From assembly GCA_944470555.2 (NCBI GenBank), contig OX104128.1:58349257-58413256 (forward strand): a stretch of 64,000 bases of DNA, written 5' to 3'. This DNA is from Heterobilharzia americana (Eukaryota > Platyhelminthes > Trematoda > Strigeidida > Schistosomatidae). The notes below the pieces were generated by a model. It saw only the letters and a program-made list of their open reading frames with translations. It had not been told where the DNA came from and made no database searches. Positions 45,321 to 56,538 of the stretch are shown piece by piece (position 1 is the first letter of the stretch; each line of letters begins with the position of its first letter). The translations under genes and the position numbers were made by a program.

Positions 45321-45547
45321 ACCTGAGCTATAAATATTCTCTACCGTTGATGACTGGTTGCGTAAACCTCGATAAGTGGAGAGTTTAGTTGAATCACATC
45401 ATCTACTGGTTAAAAATCGGCTGCCTAGACCGTTGAACTACAAATTCACATGATTTGGATTTTCGAAACCTTATTAGCGTAAAAATAGATAATACAGTAA
45501 ACAAAGAAATAAAATAACATCCGTAAATTGATGACACAGATACTTAC

Positions 45548-45875
45548 TTGGAAACTGATAACCATACAAATTATCTGTATGAAATTGTCTATGGTTAGAT
45601 TTATCTTTTGTAAGTACTAATTCAAAATTTGACTGAGAGTTAGTCAACTTCGGTGTAATGAGAAGACATTCAGTATCATGATGATGATTGATGTTTGATT
45701 GCAGGGAATGCGAATTCATTACAACACCAGATACATTCCCAGATAGATTAGGTGATAAAAATGATGATGTTGATGATGATGATAATGTGGATGAGTGAAG
45801 GAAAGCATTAGAGGAATAGGCTGATTTCTTCCAGATATAATCGCTTAGGATACGAATTAAAGTGGATAAAGATAC
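45548..45875 (-). CDS. First visible coding exon (exon A) of the split host gene
   Basis: 328 bases. Acceptor on the minus strand 'cctttttatatgttag|GTATC', donor 'CCAA|GTAAGTATC'. Open in one frame: VSLSTLIRILSDYIWKKSAY.., a Ser-rich middle, then ...TECLLITPKLTNSQ.. and ..DNLYGYQFP plus one base that joins exon B. Because an acceptor precedes it, at least one more exon must lie upstream; I could not find it before 64000. The N-terminal LSTLIRILSDYIW stretch looks helical and is the part most likely to belong to a folded domain. Not recognised. Confidence 0.7.
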
Positions 45876-45944
45876 CTAACATATAAAAAGGTATTAACAA
45901 AGAAAAAAAGTAACATGTATATCTGGTAACTGATTTAACACATA

Positions 45945-46450
45945 CAGTTCAATTGGTGGTTTATATGAAAACCTACGAGCACAATACAACTATTTCGTCG
46001 TCGCTTGAGACTCCTCAATGATGCGTACCCGCGATCCTGTGAAGGATAGCATCCAGAACCGCCAAAGTTTGGCGGTGAAAACGTTAGTATTCAGACACTA
46101 GGCTAGATTTCAAAGTCGACTAACTCTCATTACTGTCAATCCTCGATACAACGTGATTAACATCCAATGTAACTGGCAAGGTTATGCTTCACTACCGACT
46201 TGGTTTACTCCAAAGATCATGACTTGTTAACAAGTAATCGTCGATAGCACTGCACTGAATGATAGTCGCGCTGTATCTGTACCTTCGAACTCCTTCCTAG
46301 CCAATGGCTAAATGGCAATATCCTTGCCACCAAATCTGAAAGTCTCGAGTTTTCACATATAAGGAGTGGAAAACCAGAACGGAACAGCTATCCAGTTTTC
46401 CTTGATTTTCGATGGTTCCCCAAACGACGTCAATCCATGATGAAAACAAT
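45945..46450. mobile_element. SINE S1-derived inverted element
   Basis: Diverged S1 ends ('aattggtggtttatatgaaaacc' left; 'tggttccccaaacgacgtcaatccatgatga' right) around a long decayed centre. Confidence 0.45.
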
Positions 46451-46724
46451 ATATCTAAGCAGAGATGTTTATTCTAAGTAGAAATTTGGTCATAGATGCC
46501 TAAGTAACAGTTGAATAACATCCAAGTTTATACTCATCACACTGTTCTCTAGGAACTATACAGCCTTACAAGTCTCAACTAACTTTTCATAGTGAACCAT
46601 TAATGTCAATCATCATAAAAATAAATCTGAAAACTAGAAAAACACAGTATATATAACATCATTTCCTTCTACCTAAAACAAAAATTGTCACTAAGATTTC
46701 TGCAATAAAAAGTAAGTAGAAAAG

Positions 46725-47035
46725 TGAGCCACTGAAGAACCACTGAATAATTAGAGGCGCTAGATAGCTGTTTCGTCCTAGTAGGGACTCGTCAGTAGCA
46801 GGCACCCAAGAACCTGTCAAGTTCGAAGTGAAGCGGACGTCAACTGAAGATTTTGGTGAATACTGAATTAACAGAAGTGGGAAACTGTGGTTGAATGATT
46901 AAAGCGCTTATCGGGTTACCTGAAGACTCATCAGAGTTCGATCCCCGATGGGGTTGTTAGTGAGTACTACTGAGGTGTCTTACACTAGGACGAAACAGAT
47001 GTCCACTGTTTCCAGCTTTAATTTACTCTTCAAAT
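46725..47035. mobile_element. SINE S1-derived element, decayed
   Basis: Left part 'gctagatagctgtttcgtcctagtagggactcgtcag' matches the S1 body; a box-B-like 'gagttcgatcccc' (46933-46945) marks a plus-strand tRNA-like module. Confidence 0.5.
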
Positions 47036-47039
47036 TCAT

Positions 47040-47640
47040 TAATTCTAATGCTGTAAATAAATATGTCCACTTATGACTTGATTTCGTACACTAGTAGTTT
47101 TCATGTTAGTTTTTTGATGCACTGAATAAACAGTGAATAATTTGGAGAAATAAAATAGCCAAGAAAATAGTCATCATTACTTCACGTAGAGTGAGGTGGT
47201 GAGATGGGAATTACCAACTTTCAACGAACTGACTGACTGAAGAAAACGAACGTAGAACCTGACACAGATCCATCAGTTGCTATACTTCACAATAGTACAA
47301 AACAACAGATGGATAGAAAAAGAGTAGACAAAATTGTGTGGGAGAATAAGCAATTTGAAGATGAAGGTTGGATCGAATATTCAATATTTAACGAACAAGG
47401 CAGCTACTTCAGTCGTTCAAAATGGAAAATGAGCAGGAGTAGTACTTATACTTCTCCAATGTATGCGTAAAATGCAAAAACGATGGCACAATAGAAAAAA
47501 GTGCTCACCGTAAAACCATTCAGTGTGACCAGTACTTAAACTTTCACAGCTTTAGTCCAGTAAGCTGTAAAAGACGAGAAAAAGCCCAGCTGAGCATCAT
47601 TGGGTGCATGCTATGTACTCACCATCACTCCATGTTGCTC
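47040..47640. other. Unassigned repeat-derived sequence
   Basis: Contains the 'aacgtagaacct' flank block (47246) of the second RTE-like family and otherwise nothing I can assign. Confidence 0.35.
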
Positions 47641-48405
47641 TCATCATCAGTTCAACGGAAAAATACTGTGGAGTGTCTATAGACGGAGGACCTGGTCTAC
47701 GCTGGCGATTATCGACCAGGAAAAGAAAAATCGGTAGAAGGTCAAGGTGGAACTCTGGTGTACAAGGTTAAAGTGGGGCATGAAAGATGGATGAAACACA
47801 AAAATCATATATGATGTCGCCACACTACGTCCTCAGAAACTGAGATACCCTTAGAACTGCTACTTGAAACTTTCAAACTACCAACCCGAGGGGAACCGAA
47901 GGTCAAAAAGGAGTTTCTACCCAACTGAAGATCTGATCACAAAAGATCTCGGATGGTACACTTTCAAATCGACCCAAAAAGACAGAGGTACTAAATTTTG
48001 TTGTTACAGGGCTATATACCCCCTAATTTTGCCTCATTTTTGTTTGATGTTTGTCTATAACCTTAAAATAAACTATCATAGATCTTTTCACATCGATGCT
48101 AGCCTTAGTTTTCCCACAGCTCTGAAGGCCGAACTCTCATTGGTTGTTAACTATATGTGGATTTAATGTCGTCAAGGTAATTTAGAAATGTATGTATTCA
48201 GCATCGCCGCTAACTGTATTGACTGCTGTTGAGACAGTAGAAAGCTCTTCATCGACGGTTTGTCTTCTCTTCTTGTCTTTACATGTCAGTGGTGTTGTGG
48301 TGGTGATGGTTGACGTTCTGATTAGCGTTTATAGTCGATTCGTTGAGTGTTAGGTTCGTAACGCTCGTTGACTATTAGCTCCTACTACCAGTCGATAAAA
48401 TTTTA
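47640..48405 (+). mobile_element. Possible LTR-retrotransposon 3' remnant
   Basis: A broken frame near 47815-47920 reads ATLRPQKLRYP, then after a frameshift LLLETFKLPTRGEPKVKKEF, which looks like the C-terminal tail of a Gypsy-type Pol. It is followed at 48055-48405 by the repeat shared with 32995-33360, the candidate LTR. Tentative, based on position and general character only. Confidence 0.35.
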
Positions 48406-48429
48406 GTCAATCAGTCAGCAATCAAGAGA

Positions 48430-49420
48430 GGATTTGGCATTATCGCGTAACGGTTCAGCGTGCTACAACTGATACCAGTACATCAAATAACAATGCGTCA
48501 GGATGAAAGATGAACATTATCGAAACTGCTATGAAGCGACAAATCAAGGAGAAGAAGAAATTACACAATGATGAAATTCAGTACAACGATTGATAGTATT
48601 ATAATGTGTAGATGCATCTCCACCATTGACATCGATACATAGCCAAATCGAGTAGACTTCAGCCAATGATTTCACCTGTCATGTAGCCCCAAGCCAGGAA
48701 GTCTGGATTTCACTACACAGCTCAGTTTTAGTCTAACATGCACCAGTGGGTAAACGATGATTAAGCATGCATAACATATATTTCAGCCACATAACTTGAT
48801 GAAGGTTCACCATATCACGAACTTACTTTCTTCTTCTGTCTAAAACTATGCGCCTGACTTCCACATTACTGACGTGGTGATACTACAACATATAGCCAAT
48901 TCTACAAAGGCTACTGTGGTTCCCCATCATTAAACGCCCATGTTTCACAGACAGACAGATAAATCAATGTAGAACATCATAAAAAAGTGCATCTGCACAA
49001 GTTACGACACTTTGCGGTAGCATGTAAAGAGTAAAACGACATGAAAGAAGTATTAATGTAGAAAAAGGTGAGATGAGAGAGGGTACATCAACAAAGGTTA
49101 GTGAAATTATTCAAAACTTCGAAAGTAACAAAAGCGATGTATGCGACTCTCCACGATTATAACTGATTTCCAGTCAACTTACAAAGATTCTGTAACCATT
49201 GATTCCTATTATCTTGAAGATCTCAGTCAGATAGTGCACACCTCTCTACATGATTCAAATCAGCAATCAAAGACTGGTGCAAAACCTTGGTCAGATTAGC
49301 CCTAACTTTCTTTCCATCAATGCTACTTCGGTGAAAATTGAACTTCAAGGTAGGCAATGGTTCGGTATGAGCAACAGATGTTCAAAACTTGGTTGTATTA
49401 GGTTCTCTCAGCTGGGTTGT
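48430..49420 (-). pseudogene. Second RTE-like family, two tandem old fragments
   Basis: 48440-48950 matches the 3' part of 13200-13860 ('ggcattatcgcgtaacggttc', 'ctccaccattgacatcg', 'ctgacttccacattactgacgtggtgat'). 48950-49420 repeats the order from the 'aatgtagaacat' flank to 'tcagcaatcaaagactggtg'. Both are minus-strand and without coding capacity. Confidence 0.55.
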
Positions 49421-49424
49421 TTAA

Positions 49425-50300
49425 TCCCGGAGCTTTCATCGTCTTTCTAGACGACATCATCAGCACTAACTTTAGTATGAAGTGAGCTGTCAATATCTCT
49501 CCATGAGTGATTTAGTAGCTTGCCCTGACGAACTGGTTCGTGATTGATTGTTTCCTTGGAATGTTGTGTTATTGACTGCATAGATTTTTCTGTTGGTTGT
49601 TGGCATGATTAAACAAGATGTTTCAGAAATCATGACAAGATTACCGTGACCACTTGGAATTGGTGTGGCTCATAAACCAACAAAGTCCCTCCAAACACTA
49701 TTATGCAGACCAAAGGATGCGACAACCAAAGAAGATAAACTGAATATCATTTACAAAATCAGCTGCAATAGCTGTAGTCAACACTATATTGGACAAAGTG
49801 GTCACCCTCTTCGCCTTTGTTTACATGAACACCGGTTGCACGTGGATAATTATGGGCATGAATTGAATATTGACAATGTAGAAATCTTGGACGGAGAGAG
49901 GAAATACAAAGAAAGTCAGAGAATTCCTAGAAGCTTGGCACTCGGGTCAGTCAATAATCAATAGATGTATAGATGTACAGACCCAACCTATCAACCATAA
50001 AAAATGATAAACGACAGAAAGGTCAGAAGTCAAGCAGAGGAACATCCAAGTGGAAAATCTATGTAGTCAGTAGCACAATAACCCAAGGAAACAACCAATC
50101 ACAAACCAGTTCGTCAGGGCAAGCTACTAAATCATTCATGGAAAGATATTGACACCTCACTTCATACTGAAGTTAGTGCTGATGATGTCGCCTAGAAAGA
50201 AGATGAAGCTCCACGATTAAACAACTTAGCTCAGACAGTACAATACAACCAAGACCATCGAAATCAGCTACAAATATTCTCCACCACTTCAAGATATTCA
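49425..50300 (+). mobile_element. Penelope-like unit (family b) with inverted arms
   Basis: Left arm 49427-49560 and right arm 50085-50215 are inverted copies (for example 'gacgaactggttcgtgattgattgtttcc' against its complement at 50095-50125). Between them lies the GIY-YIG coding fragment at 49665-49964. Same architecture as the units at 13.9 and 28.3 kb, though a different family. Confidence 0.75.
49665..49964 (+). pseudogene. Penelope GIY-YIG endonuclease fragment
   Basis: Open for 99 codons: the linker AHKPTKSLQTLLCRPKD, then the domain start IIYKISCNSCSQHYIGQSG (with Y-I-G at the second motif and I-Y-K at the first), followed by RLCLHEHRLHVD (Arg/His helix). This is the typical Penelope order of RT thumb, linker, GIY-YIG nuclease. 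The later catalytic Glu/Asn part and the RT are missing, so it is a fragment and not an active enzyme. Confidence 0.8.
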
Positions 50301-50384
50301 AATCAAGTTAGTCAGTGGAGCTTCACGACTGCACCGACTGATATGCCTTTCCTGTCTTCTACATAATGCTTAACTTCACGATCG

Positions 50385-50620
50385 GTTACTAGTGAGTAAC
50401 GATATAAAGACATATCTAACCTCTTCATATCTGTCAATTTTAACGGTCATGTCTAAAAACCATACTATAGAACAGAGAGAACTGTTGCACAATATAATCA
50501 TTGGATGTCTCACTAAATAGGTAAGGTGACCAATGAACTTAACCACATCACTCATTATTCCCGAACTAAGCAGTAACGCAGACTATTCCTGGTAAGACGA
50601 TTTGCTTTTGAGGGATGATA
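50385..50620 (-). pseudogene. Second RTE-like family, small fragment
   Basis: Contains the equivalent of 'cagccatacagtagaacagag' (50458-50482) and the following block of 13845-13925, decayed. Confidence 0.45.
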
Positions 50621-50624
50621 ACTA

Positions 50625-51110
50625 CATTACTAGTTAACAGTAAGTAATATTATTTCGCAGTGAGTGCATGGCAAACAGTTCTTTCCCATATTAATGATGA
50701 AACGTATACCAAACTCTCTCTCTAATCAAGGTGTCCAAAAAACTCTGCATCTTCACTGAATAGGACTATGCGTTCAGCGTACTCTAGATTTCCGATGAAG
50801 TATCCTGTGATAAGGTCATATCTTTGTTTTCATGCCGATCGTTGTTTACACTCACCCTACCTAATGAACAGTTAATAATGAAGTTATAATAAACATGATA
50901 GTTAATCTCATTCATTTATGATTTCGTCCAGATGGAAATTTGAAAGGTTACACGACCACTTCTAATGACATTCAACCTTCTCTCATCCATTATCAAGCAT
51001 TCCCAATCCCTCCTTATGTATCGTATAGCTCAGTCCGTTTGAATCCCAGTTTGTATGCCCTTGCATATTATAATCAGAAGACACAGGGAGATTCATTTGA
51101 GGAATGTGCA
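50625..51110. other. Unassigned sequence
   Basis: No recognised gene; the 67-codon plus-strand open frame at 50940-51143 has no supporting context. Confidence 0.4.
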
Positions 51111-51658
51111 GTGTATTCGCGAAATACATTTCGAACAGTCTGATCACACATCATTACTTCTCAAACCATTTTATATGAAGAATTAAAATAGGGTGGGGTA
51201 ATAATACAAGATTTGTAAACTATGGGGATAATAAGAAGGAACAGTCACACATTTCTACACCTCCCTTAGCATTATAATGACATAAAAATTATCAAGGTTG
51301 AAGGTAAAAACAAAACGGTTTCGAATACACAAAGCAGAGTTGGAAATTTATTTCGCATTCATAAGGCTTCAATACACCTAAGTATAAGTAAACGACGCTG
51401 TGGATGGACCACTCCTGTACAATGGTCTAAAGACTGTTTTCGGGTCAATCCTGTCACATGTTTCTTTCCATAGTCTCTTTACCTATCAACGATTAAGTCT
51501 GTCTGTCTGTCTGTTTATCTGTCTGTCTATCTCTCCTCTATATTCATCGGATTATTTCGAAGTAGTTGTTTTTCTAACCATTTGAGGATATCCTCCACCA
51601 CTCTCGATTTCATTGTTCAATTACTCCTCGTCCCAATGTATGTGTCACGCCACACATA

Positions 51659-54600
51659 TTATTATTATTAGTCCCTTGGGTTCCTAATGGAACATACGGC
51701 TTCACTAGCGCGTCTCCAGTGAACTCTGTTTTCTGAAATCTTTTGAACCTGGCTCCACGACTGCACACAAGCTCTCATTTCCTCCTCACACGACCTCCTC
51801 CATGTCACCCTCGGGACGCCTAACTCGTCGCTTCCCATGGGGATTCCACTCGAGGGCCTGACGCGTGATGTCCCCAGTCGCCTTTCTCAGTGTATGCCCA
51901 ATCCATCTCCACTTCCTCCTGCATATTTGTTGAGCAATAGGTTCTTGGTTGGTTCGTTCCCAGAGCTCCTTGTTGCTTATTCTCATTAATCTGGCTATCT
52001 GATCTTCAGCAGCGAGCCAGCGTAGGCGGCAGTTGTTGATGAATGTCTGTAGTTTATTGGAAATCCCTTTCGTAACGCTCCAAGTCTCTCAACCATACAT
52101 TGAAGCACTGACTTACTTCACGTTGGTGTTGAAAATCCGGATCTTGTTCCGCATGCTGAGTGCAGCAGGTCTCCACACTGATTTCAGGCTAATGAACGCC
52201 TGTCTTGCTTTCCCGATCCTGACTTTGACGTCCTCGTCTGTGCCTGTGCCGCCTGTAGTTGAAACAGTGCCTCCTAGATAGGTGAAAGAGGTTACTTCCC
52301 TTAAGTTTCTCCCGTTGATGGTGACTGGAGTTTGTTGTTGTTGGAGTTGTTGGTTGGGTATCTTCATCACCTCTGTCTTCTCTATATTCACTTGAAGTCC
52401 CGTCTCTGCCTGCCTCGTCTCTTCTGTCAACTTGTTAGTTTTCGACTGTAGATCTTCAAGTTTGTGTGACATCAGGCACAAGTCATCGGCAAAATCCAAG
52501 TCTTCTTGGTTCTTTTCCGCAGTCCAGCGTATCCGCCTCTTCTCACAGCTCCCCACTGTTTGCTGCATGATCCAGTCCACCACAATCAGGAATATCATGG
52601 GGGATAGTAGACAGCCTTGTTTCACTCCTATCTCCACTTCACTTCAAAAGCATCACTGAGCTTTCCATTGTGAATTACTTGGCATGCGGCGTCTTCATAT
52701 AGTTGTTGAATGAGGCTAATAAAGATTTGCGGTATTCCGTAGTATTGAAGCAGTTTCCAAATTACCTCTCAGTCGACGCTGTCAAAGGCCTTCTCAGAGT
52801 CGATAAAGTTGAGGTAGAGAGTTGACTGTCATTCTATACTCTGTTCTATGATGGTGAGTGAAGCGTTGCAATTTGGTCTGCACATGATTTGTACTTCCTG
52901 AATCCAGCCAGCCAGCCTGTTCCTGTCGCAGTTTTGAATCTAGTGCATCCTTTAGCCTCTCCAGGATGATGCGGCTTAATATTTTGCTTGCATTGGGTGG
53001 ACAGGATAGTGATTCCGCGCCAGTTCTTGCAAACACTGAGGTCTCCCTTCTTCAGGAGTTTGACAAGGTAACCCTTCTTCCAATCACTAGCCAGGTACCT
53101 TCTCTTCCTTCCACACCTTCTGCAATAGTGGTGTGAGCATGGCCGCTGTTGTCTCTGCATCTGTTTTCAGTGCTTCTGGCGGGATCCCATCTGGTCCTGC
53201 TGCTTTCCCGCATTTCAGTAGCTTTATGGCGTTCAGGACTTCCATTTTTGTTGGAGCATTTATGTTCACTTGTAGTTCTGTGGTTGGGCTGTGTGTGGTA
53301 TTTCTGGACGAAGTGCAGGTGGTGGTGGCGGTGGTCGATTCAAGAGCTTCTTGAAGTGGTTGGCCCATTGTTTCCTTCGTTTCTCTTCTTTCGTAATTAA
53401 ATTTCCTTCTTCATCTTTCATTGGTTTCATCTGTGTTGATCTCTTCCCTAACAGATAGCAACCTGGTTATTTGACACAATGTCGTCAGGTCTCTGTCTCT
53501 CCTACCTGCAGCCTGTTCTGTTTCACTTGTCAGTGTGTCGTAGAAGTATCTTTTGTCTCTGCGCGCACTCTTCTTCACTTCTTTGTTCAGTGTTTTGTAC
53601 ATTGTACTCAGTTCCTCTTGTCGTTGAGCATCCTTGCACTGGTTTATCTTCTGTTTCACCATCACCATCCTCCTCTCCCTGCTCTATCAGCTTCCAGGTA
53701 TCCGTCGAGATCCATTCCTTGTCTCGGCACTTCTTCTTTCTTACTAATATGGCTGTGCAGGTTTCTTTCCACATCTCTTTGAAAGACTTCCAGTGTTCTT
53801 CCACACAGGTTTCTTCAGGGATGTTCCTCGATATCTCCTATTTTGTCTTGATGGCTGACTGAAGTGAAGATCTCCTTTGTAGTTTCATCCTTCAGTTTCC
53901 GAGTGTTGTACTTGAACTGCAGTCTATCACCAGCTTCCTTGAAGGCTTTTAACTTGATTTGGAAGGTTCCTTGCACTAGATGGTGGTCTGAACCTACATC
54001 TGCTCCCCTTCTTGACCTTGTGTTAAGTAGACTGGGTCGCCATTTTCTTGAGATTGAGATAAAGTCGATCTGATTTTTAGTGTAGTGTGTCTTAGTGTCT
54101 GGTGAAATCCATGTCGCTCGCTTTGTGCATATCCTTGTGCTTGAACACACTGCCTCCAATCACCAAATCGTTGAATGAGTTGAATTCTGCAAACAATTCT
54201 CCATTCTCGTTCATCACCTCACCGAGTGCTTCTCGACTCATGGTTACTTCTCTTGCTGTGTTGTCCCCTCCCAGTTTGGCATTCATGTCGTCCATTAGAA
54301 TGGATTTTGATGTTGCCAACTGAGGTGTTGTCTATTGTTGATTGAAATTGTCTGTAGAATTCCTCCTTTTCCTCTTGCTCTGCATTATTTGTAGGTGCAT
54401 AACATTGTATGATTGTGACTTTCCTTCCTTTTGACTTGAATCTTGCTGCCATAATCCTGGAGGAGATTGGTTCCCACTGCATGAGAGAGCCTTCGATACT
54501 GTTGTGGACATCATGATAGCCACTCCAATACTCAGTGTGCTGGTGGTTGTCGTCTGGGTGAGAATATCGGAGTAGATTATTGACTCTCCAGTTGACAGTT

Positions 54601-54985
54601 TGGAGAGTCCACTCCCATTCCATCTGCTTTCGCAAATTCCTAGCACTTCAATGTGATACCTCTTCATCTGGTTTGCAATCTGGGCTGCCTTACTGGGTTC
54701 AAACATGGTGCGGACATTCCATGTCGCCACGTTTACTTTCGCTTTGAACGAGGAGAGAAGACACATCGGCCAATCGGCTTCCCGAAGGCTTTCACAAACC
54801 GGCGTCATTTCACCTCTCCGATTCCAGCGAGGTATAATTTTGTTATTATTTTTTAAATATCGTTTGTGCTTTGAAGTTTCTTTAGCGGTTAGATTTGTTT
54901 TACGGGGTAGAGTTTCTAGCCTACGCCTAACCTTCCCTCTTTACGCAGGCTTAGGACGGGCTAGTAACTAGTGTACTAGTTAACC

Positions 54986-54987
<2 letters not shown>
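51659..54987 (-). pseudogene. Full-length RTE-like copy with many small frameshifts
   Basis: Collinear with 34284-37492 from the 3' tail (51659-51670, ATT units) to the 5' end ('actagttaacc', 54985). EN pieces (VATWNVRTMF, ICESRWNG, GSDHHLVQG) and RT pieces (KCGKAAGPDGIPPE, CKNWRGIT, FADDLCLMSHKL) are all recognisable but lie in different frames. Many of the frame breaks are 3-8 base insertions that duplicate the adjacent bases, for example near 52912, 53494, 53664, 54095 and 54487. At 53250 it keeps the base that is missing in the 34 kb copy. Confidence 0.9.

Positions 54988-55056
<69 letters not shown>
54988..55056. repeat. TA microsatellite at RTE 5' end
   Basis: About 34 TA units exactly between the RTE 5' end and the resumed Penelope arm. 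Likely grown from the TA-rich target site. Confidence 0.95.
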
Positions 55057-55062
<6 letters not shown>

Positions 55063-55320
55063 AATTGGTATACACACTGGGATGTGAGTAATCATTTATG
55101 AAGTGATGAGGTTTATTTTCAAGCATAGGTTCCGTTTTCCCGATAATATTGAGTCAGGGTGGATAGTATACCTTTTTTATTACCGAATTAAGTTTTCGTC
55201 TTGAGATGGTGGTGTTTGATTCCGCATTCTACAACAGTGTGACGTAAACATCCTCAATCGAGACAGGATAGTGATTAGTTGGCAACGTTGAGATGTTTTA
55301 ATAACAATTGATGATCAATA

Positions 55321-55539
55321 TATAGAAAACCAACGTGGATTGGACAGTATCTTAAATTCGACAGTTTCTGTCCAATACAGTACAAACGAGATTTAGTAAA
55401 ATGCTTATTCGAAAGAACTCAACATATCTACATAACAGATACATTGAAAGAAGAGTTCGAATTTTTAACAAAGACACTCATGGAAAATGCATATCCTCTG
55501 ATGTTTATCAATCGTCACAAAAACGCCTCAACGACATGA
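55321..55539 (+). pseudogene. Penelope reverse transcriptase thumb fragment
   Basis: Open for 72 codons to a TGA: YRKPTWIGQYLKFDSF, CPIQYKRDLVKCLFERT, LKEEFEFLTKTLMENAYP. This is the region after the catalytic core of Penelope RT (Y.K.T.T..YL.F.S..P..YK...) and matches the corresponding 'VYRKPTWTGQFTNFYS' of the element at 58.9 kb. It forms the centre of the palindrome. Confidence 0.8.
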
Positions 55540-56321
55540 ACTAATAGGTTTTCTGTCCTGAAGAAGGGTGTTCACATCATACTATAGTATAAGGCCGAAT
55601 CAAACACCACTATCTCAAAACGAAAACTAATTCGGTAATAAAAAAAGATATACTATCCACCCTGACTCAGTATTATCGGGAAAACGGAACCTATGCTTGA
55701 AAATATAAACCTCATCACTTCATAAATGATTACATCACATCCCAGTGTGTATACCAATTTACATATGTATATGTGTGGCGTGACACATACATTGGGACGA
55801 GGAGTAATTGAACAATGAAATCGAGAGTGGTGGAGGATATCCTCAAATGGTTAGAAAAACAACTACTTCGAAATAATCCGATGAATATAGAGGAGAGATA
55901 GACAGACAGATAAACAGACAGACAGACAGACTTAATCGTTGATAGGTAAAGAGACTATGGAAAGAAACATGTGACAGGATTGACCCGAAAACAGTCTTTA
56001 GACCATTGTACAGGAGTGGTCCATCCACAGCGTCGTTTACTTATACTTAGGTGTATTGAAGCCTTATGAATGCGAAATAAATTTCCAACTCTGCTTTGTG
56101 TATTCGAAACCGTTTTGTTTTTACCTTCAACCTTGATAATTTTTATGTCATTATAATGCTAAGGGAGGTGTAGAAATGTGTGACTGTTCCTTCTTATTAT
56201 CCCCATAGTTTACAAATCTTGTATTATTACCCCACCCTATTTTAATTCTTCATATAAAATGGTTTGAGAAGTAATGATGTGTGATCAGACTGTTCGAAAT
56301 GTATTTCGCGAATACACTGCA

Positions 56322-56538
56322 CATTCCTCAAATGAATCTCCCTGTGTCTTCTGATTATAATATGCAAATTCATTCAAGGGACTGATTGTTTCAAATATCT
56401 TTGCATTGTTAATGCCTCTATTGATTTCTAAAACAGTTAATTGTATCTTAAACTACTTCAATATTAGTATGCTAAAATGTGTTAGTGATTATATACTTAT
56501 TTATTTATCTAGATGAAAGATTTTCTTTCAACAGATAC
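56322..56538. other. Unassigned sequence
   Basis: AT-rich; the first 60 bases resemble sequences outside the Penelope arms at 14680 and 63060. Confidence 0.35.

Larger units (their letters stand above)
51115..56318. mobile_element. Large Penelope palindrome (family c) split by an RTE insertion
   Basis: Left arm 51115-51658 plus 55057-55250; right arm 55555-56318 is its reverse complement with high identity (for example the run around 'ggagaggtgtagaaatgtg'). The centre (55321-55539) is a piece of Penelope RT. The left arm is interrupted by the RTE copy 51659-54987 and a TA array. The related copy at 61925-62560 has no insertion at this point. Confidence 0.85.

Noticed and set aside
47622..47700. 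Possible minus-strand exon with donor GATG|GTGAGTAC
   Set aside because: Acceptor ambiguous and the segment lies in apparent retroelement remnant; phase with exon A could not be shown.
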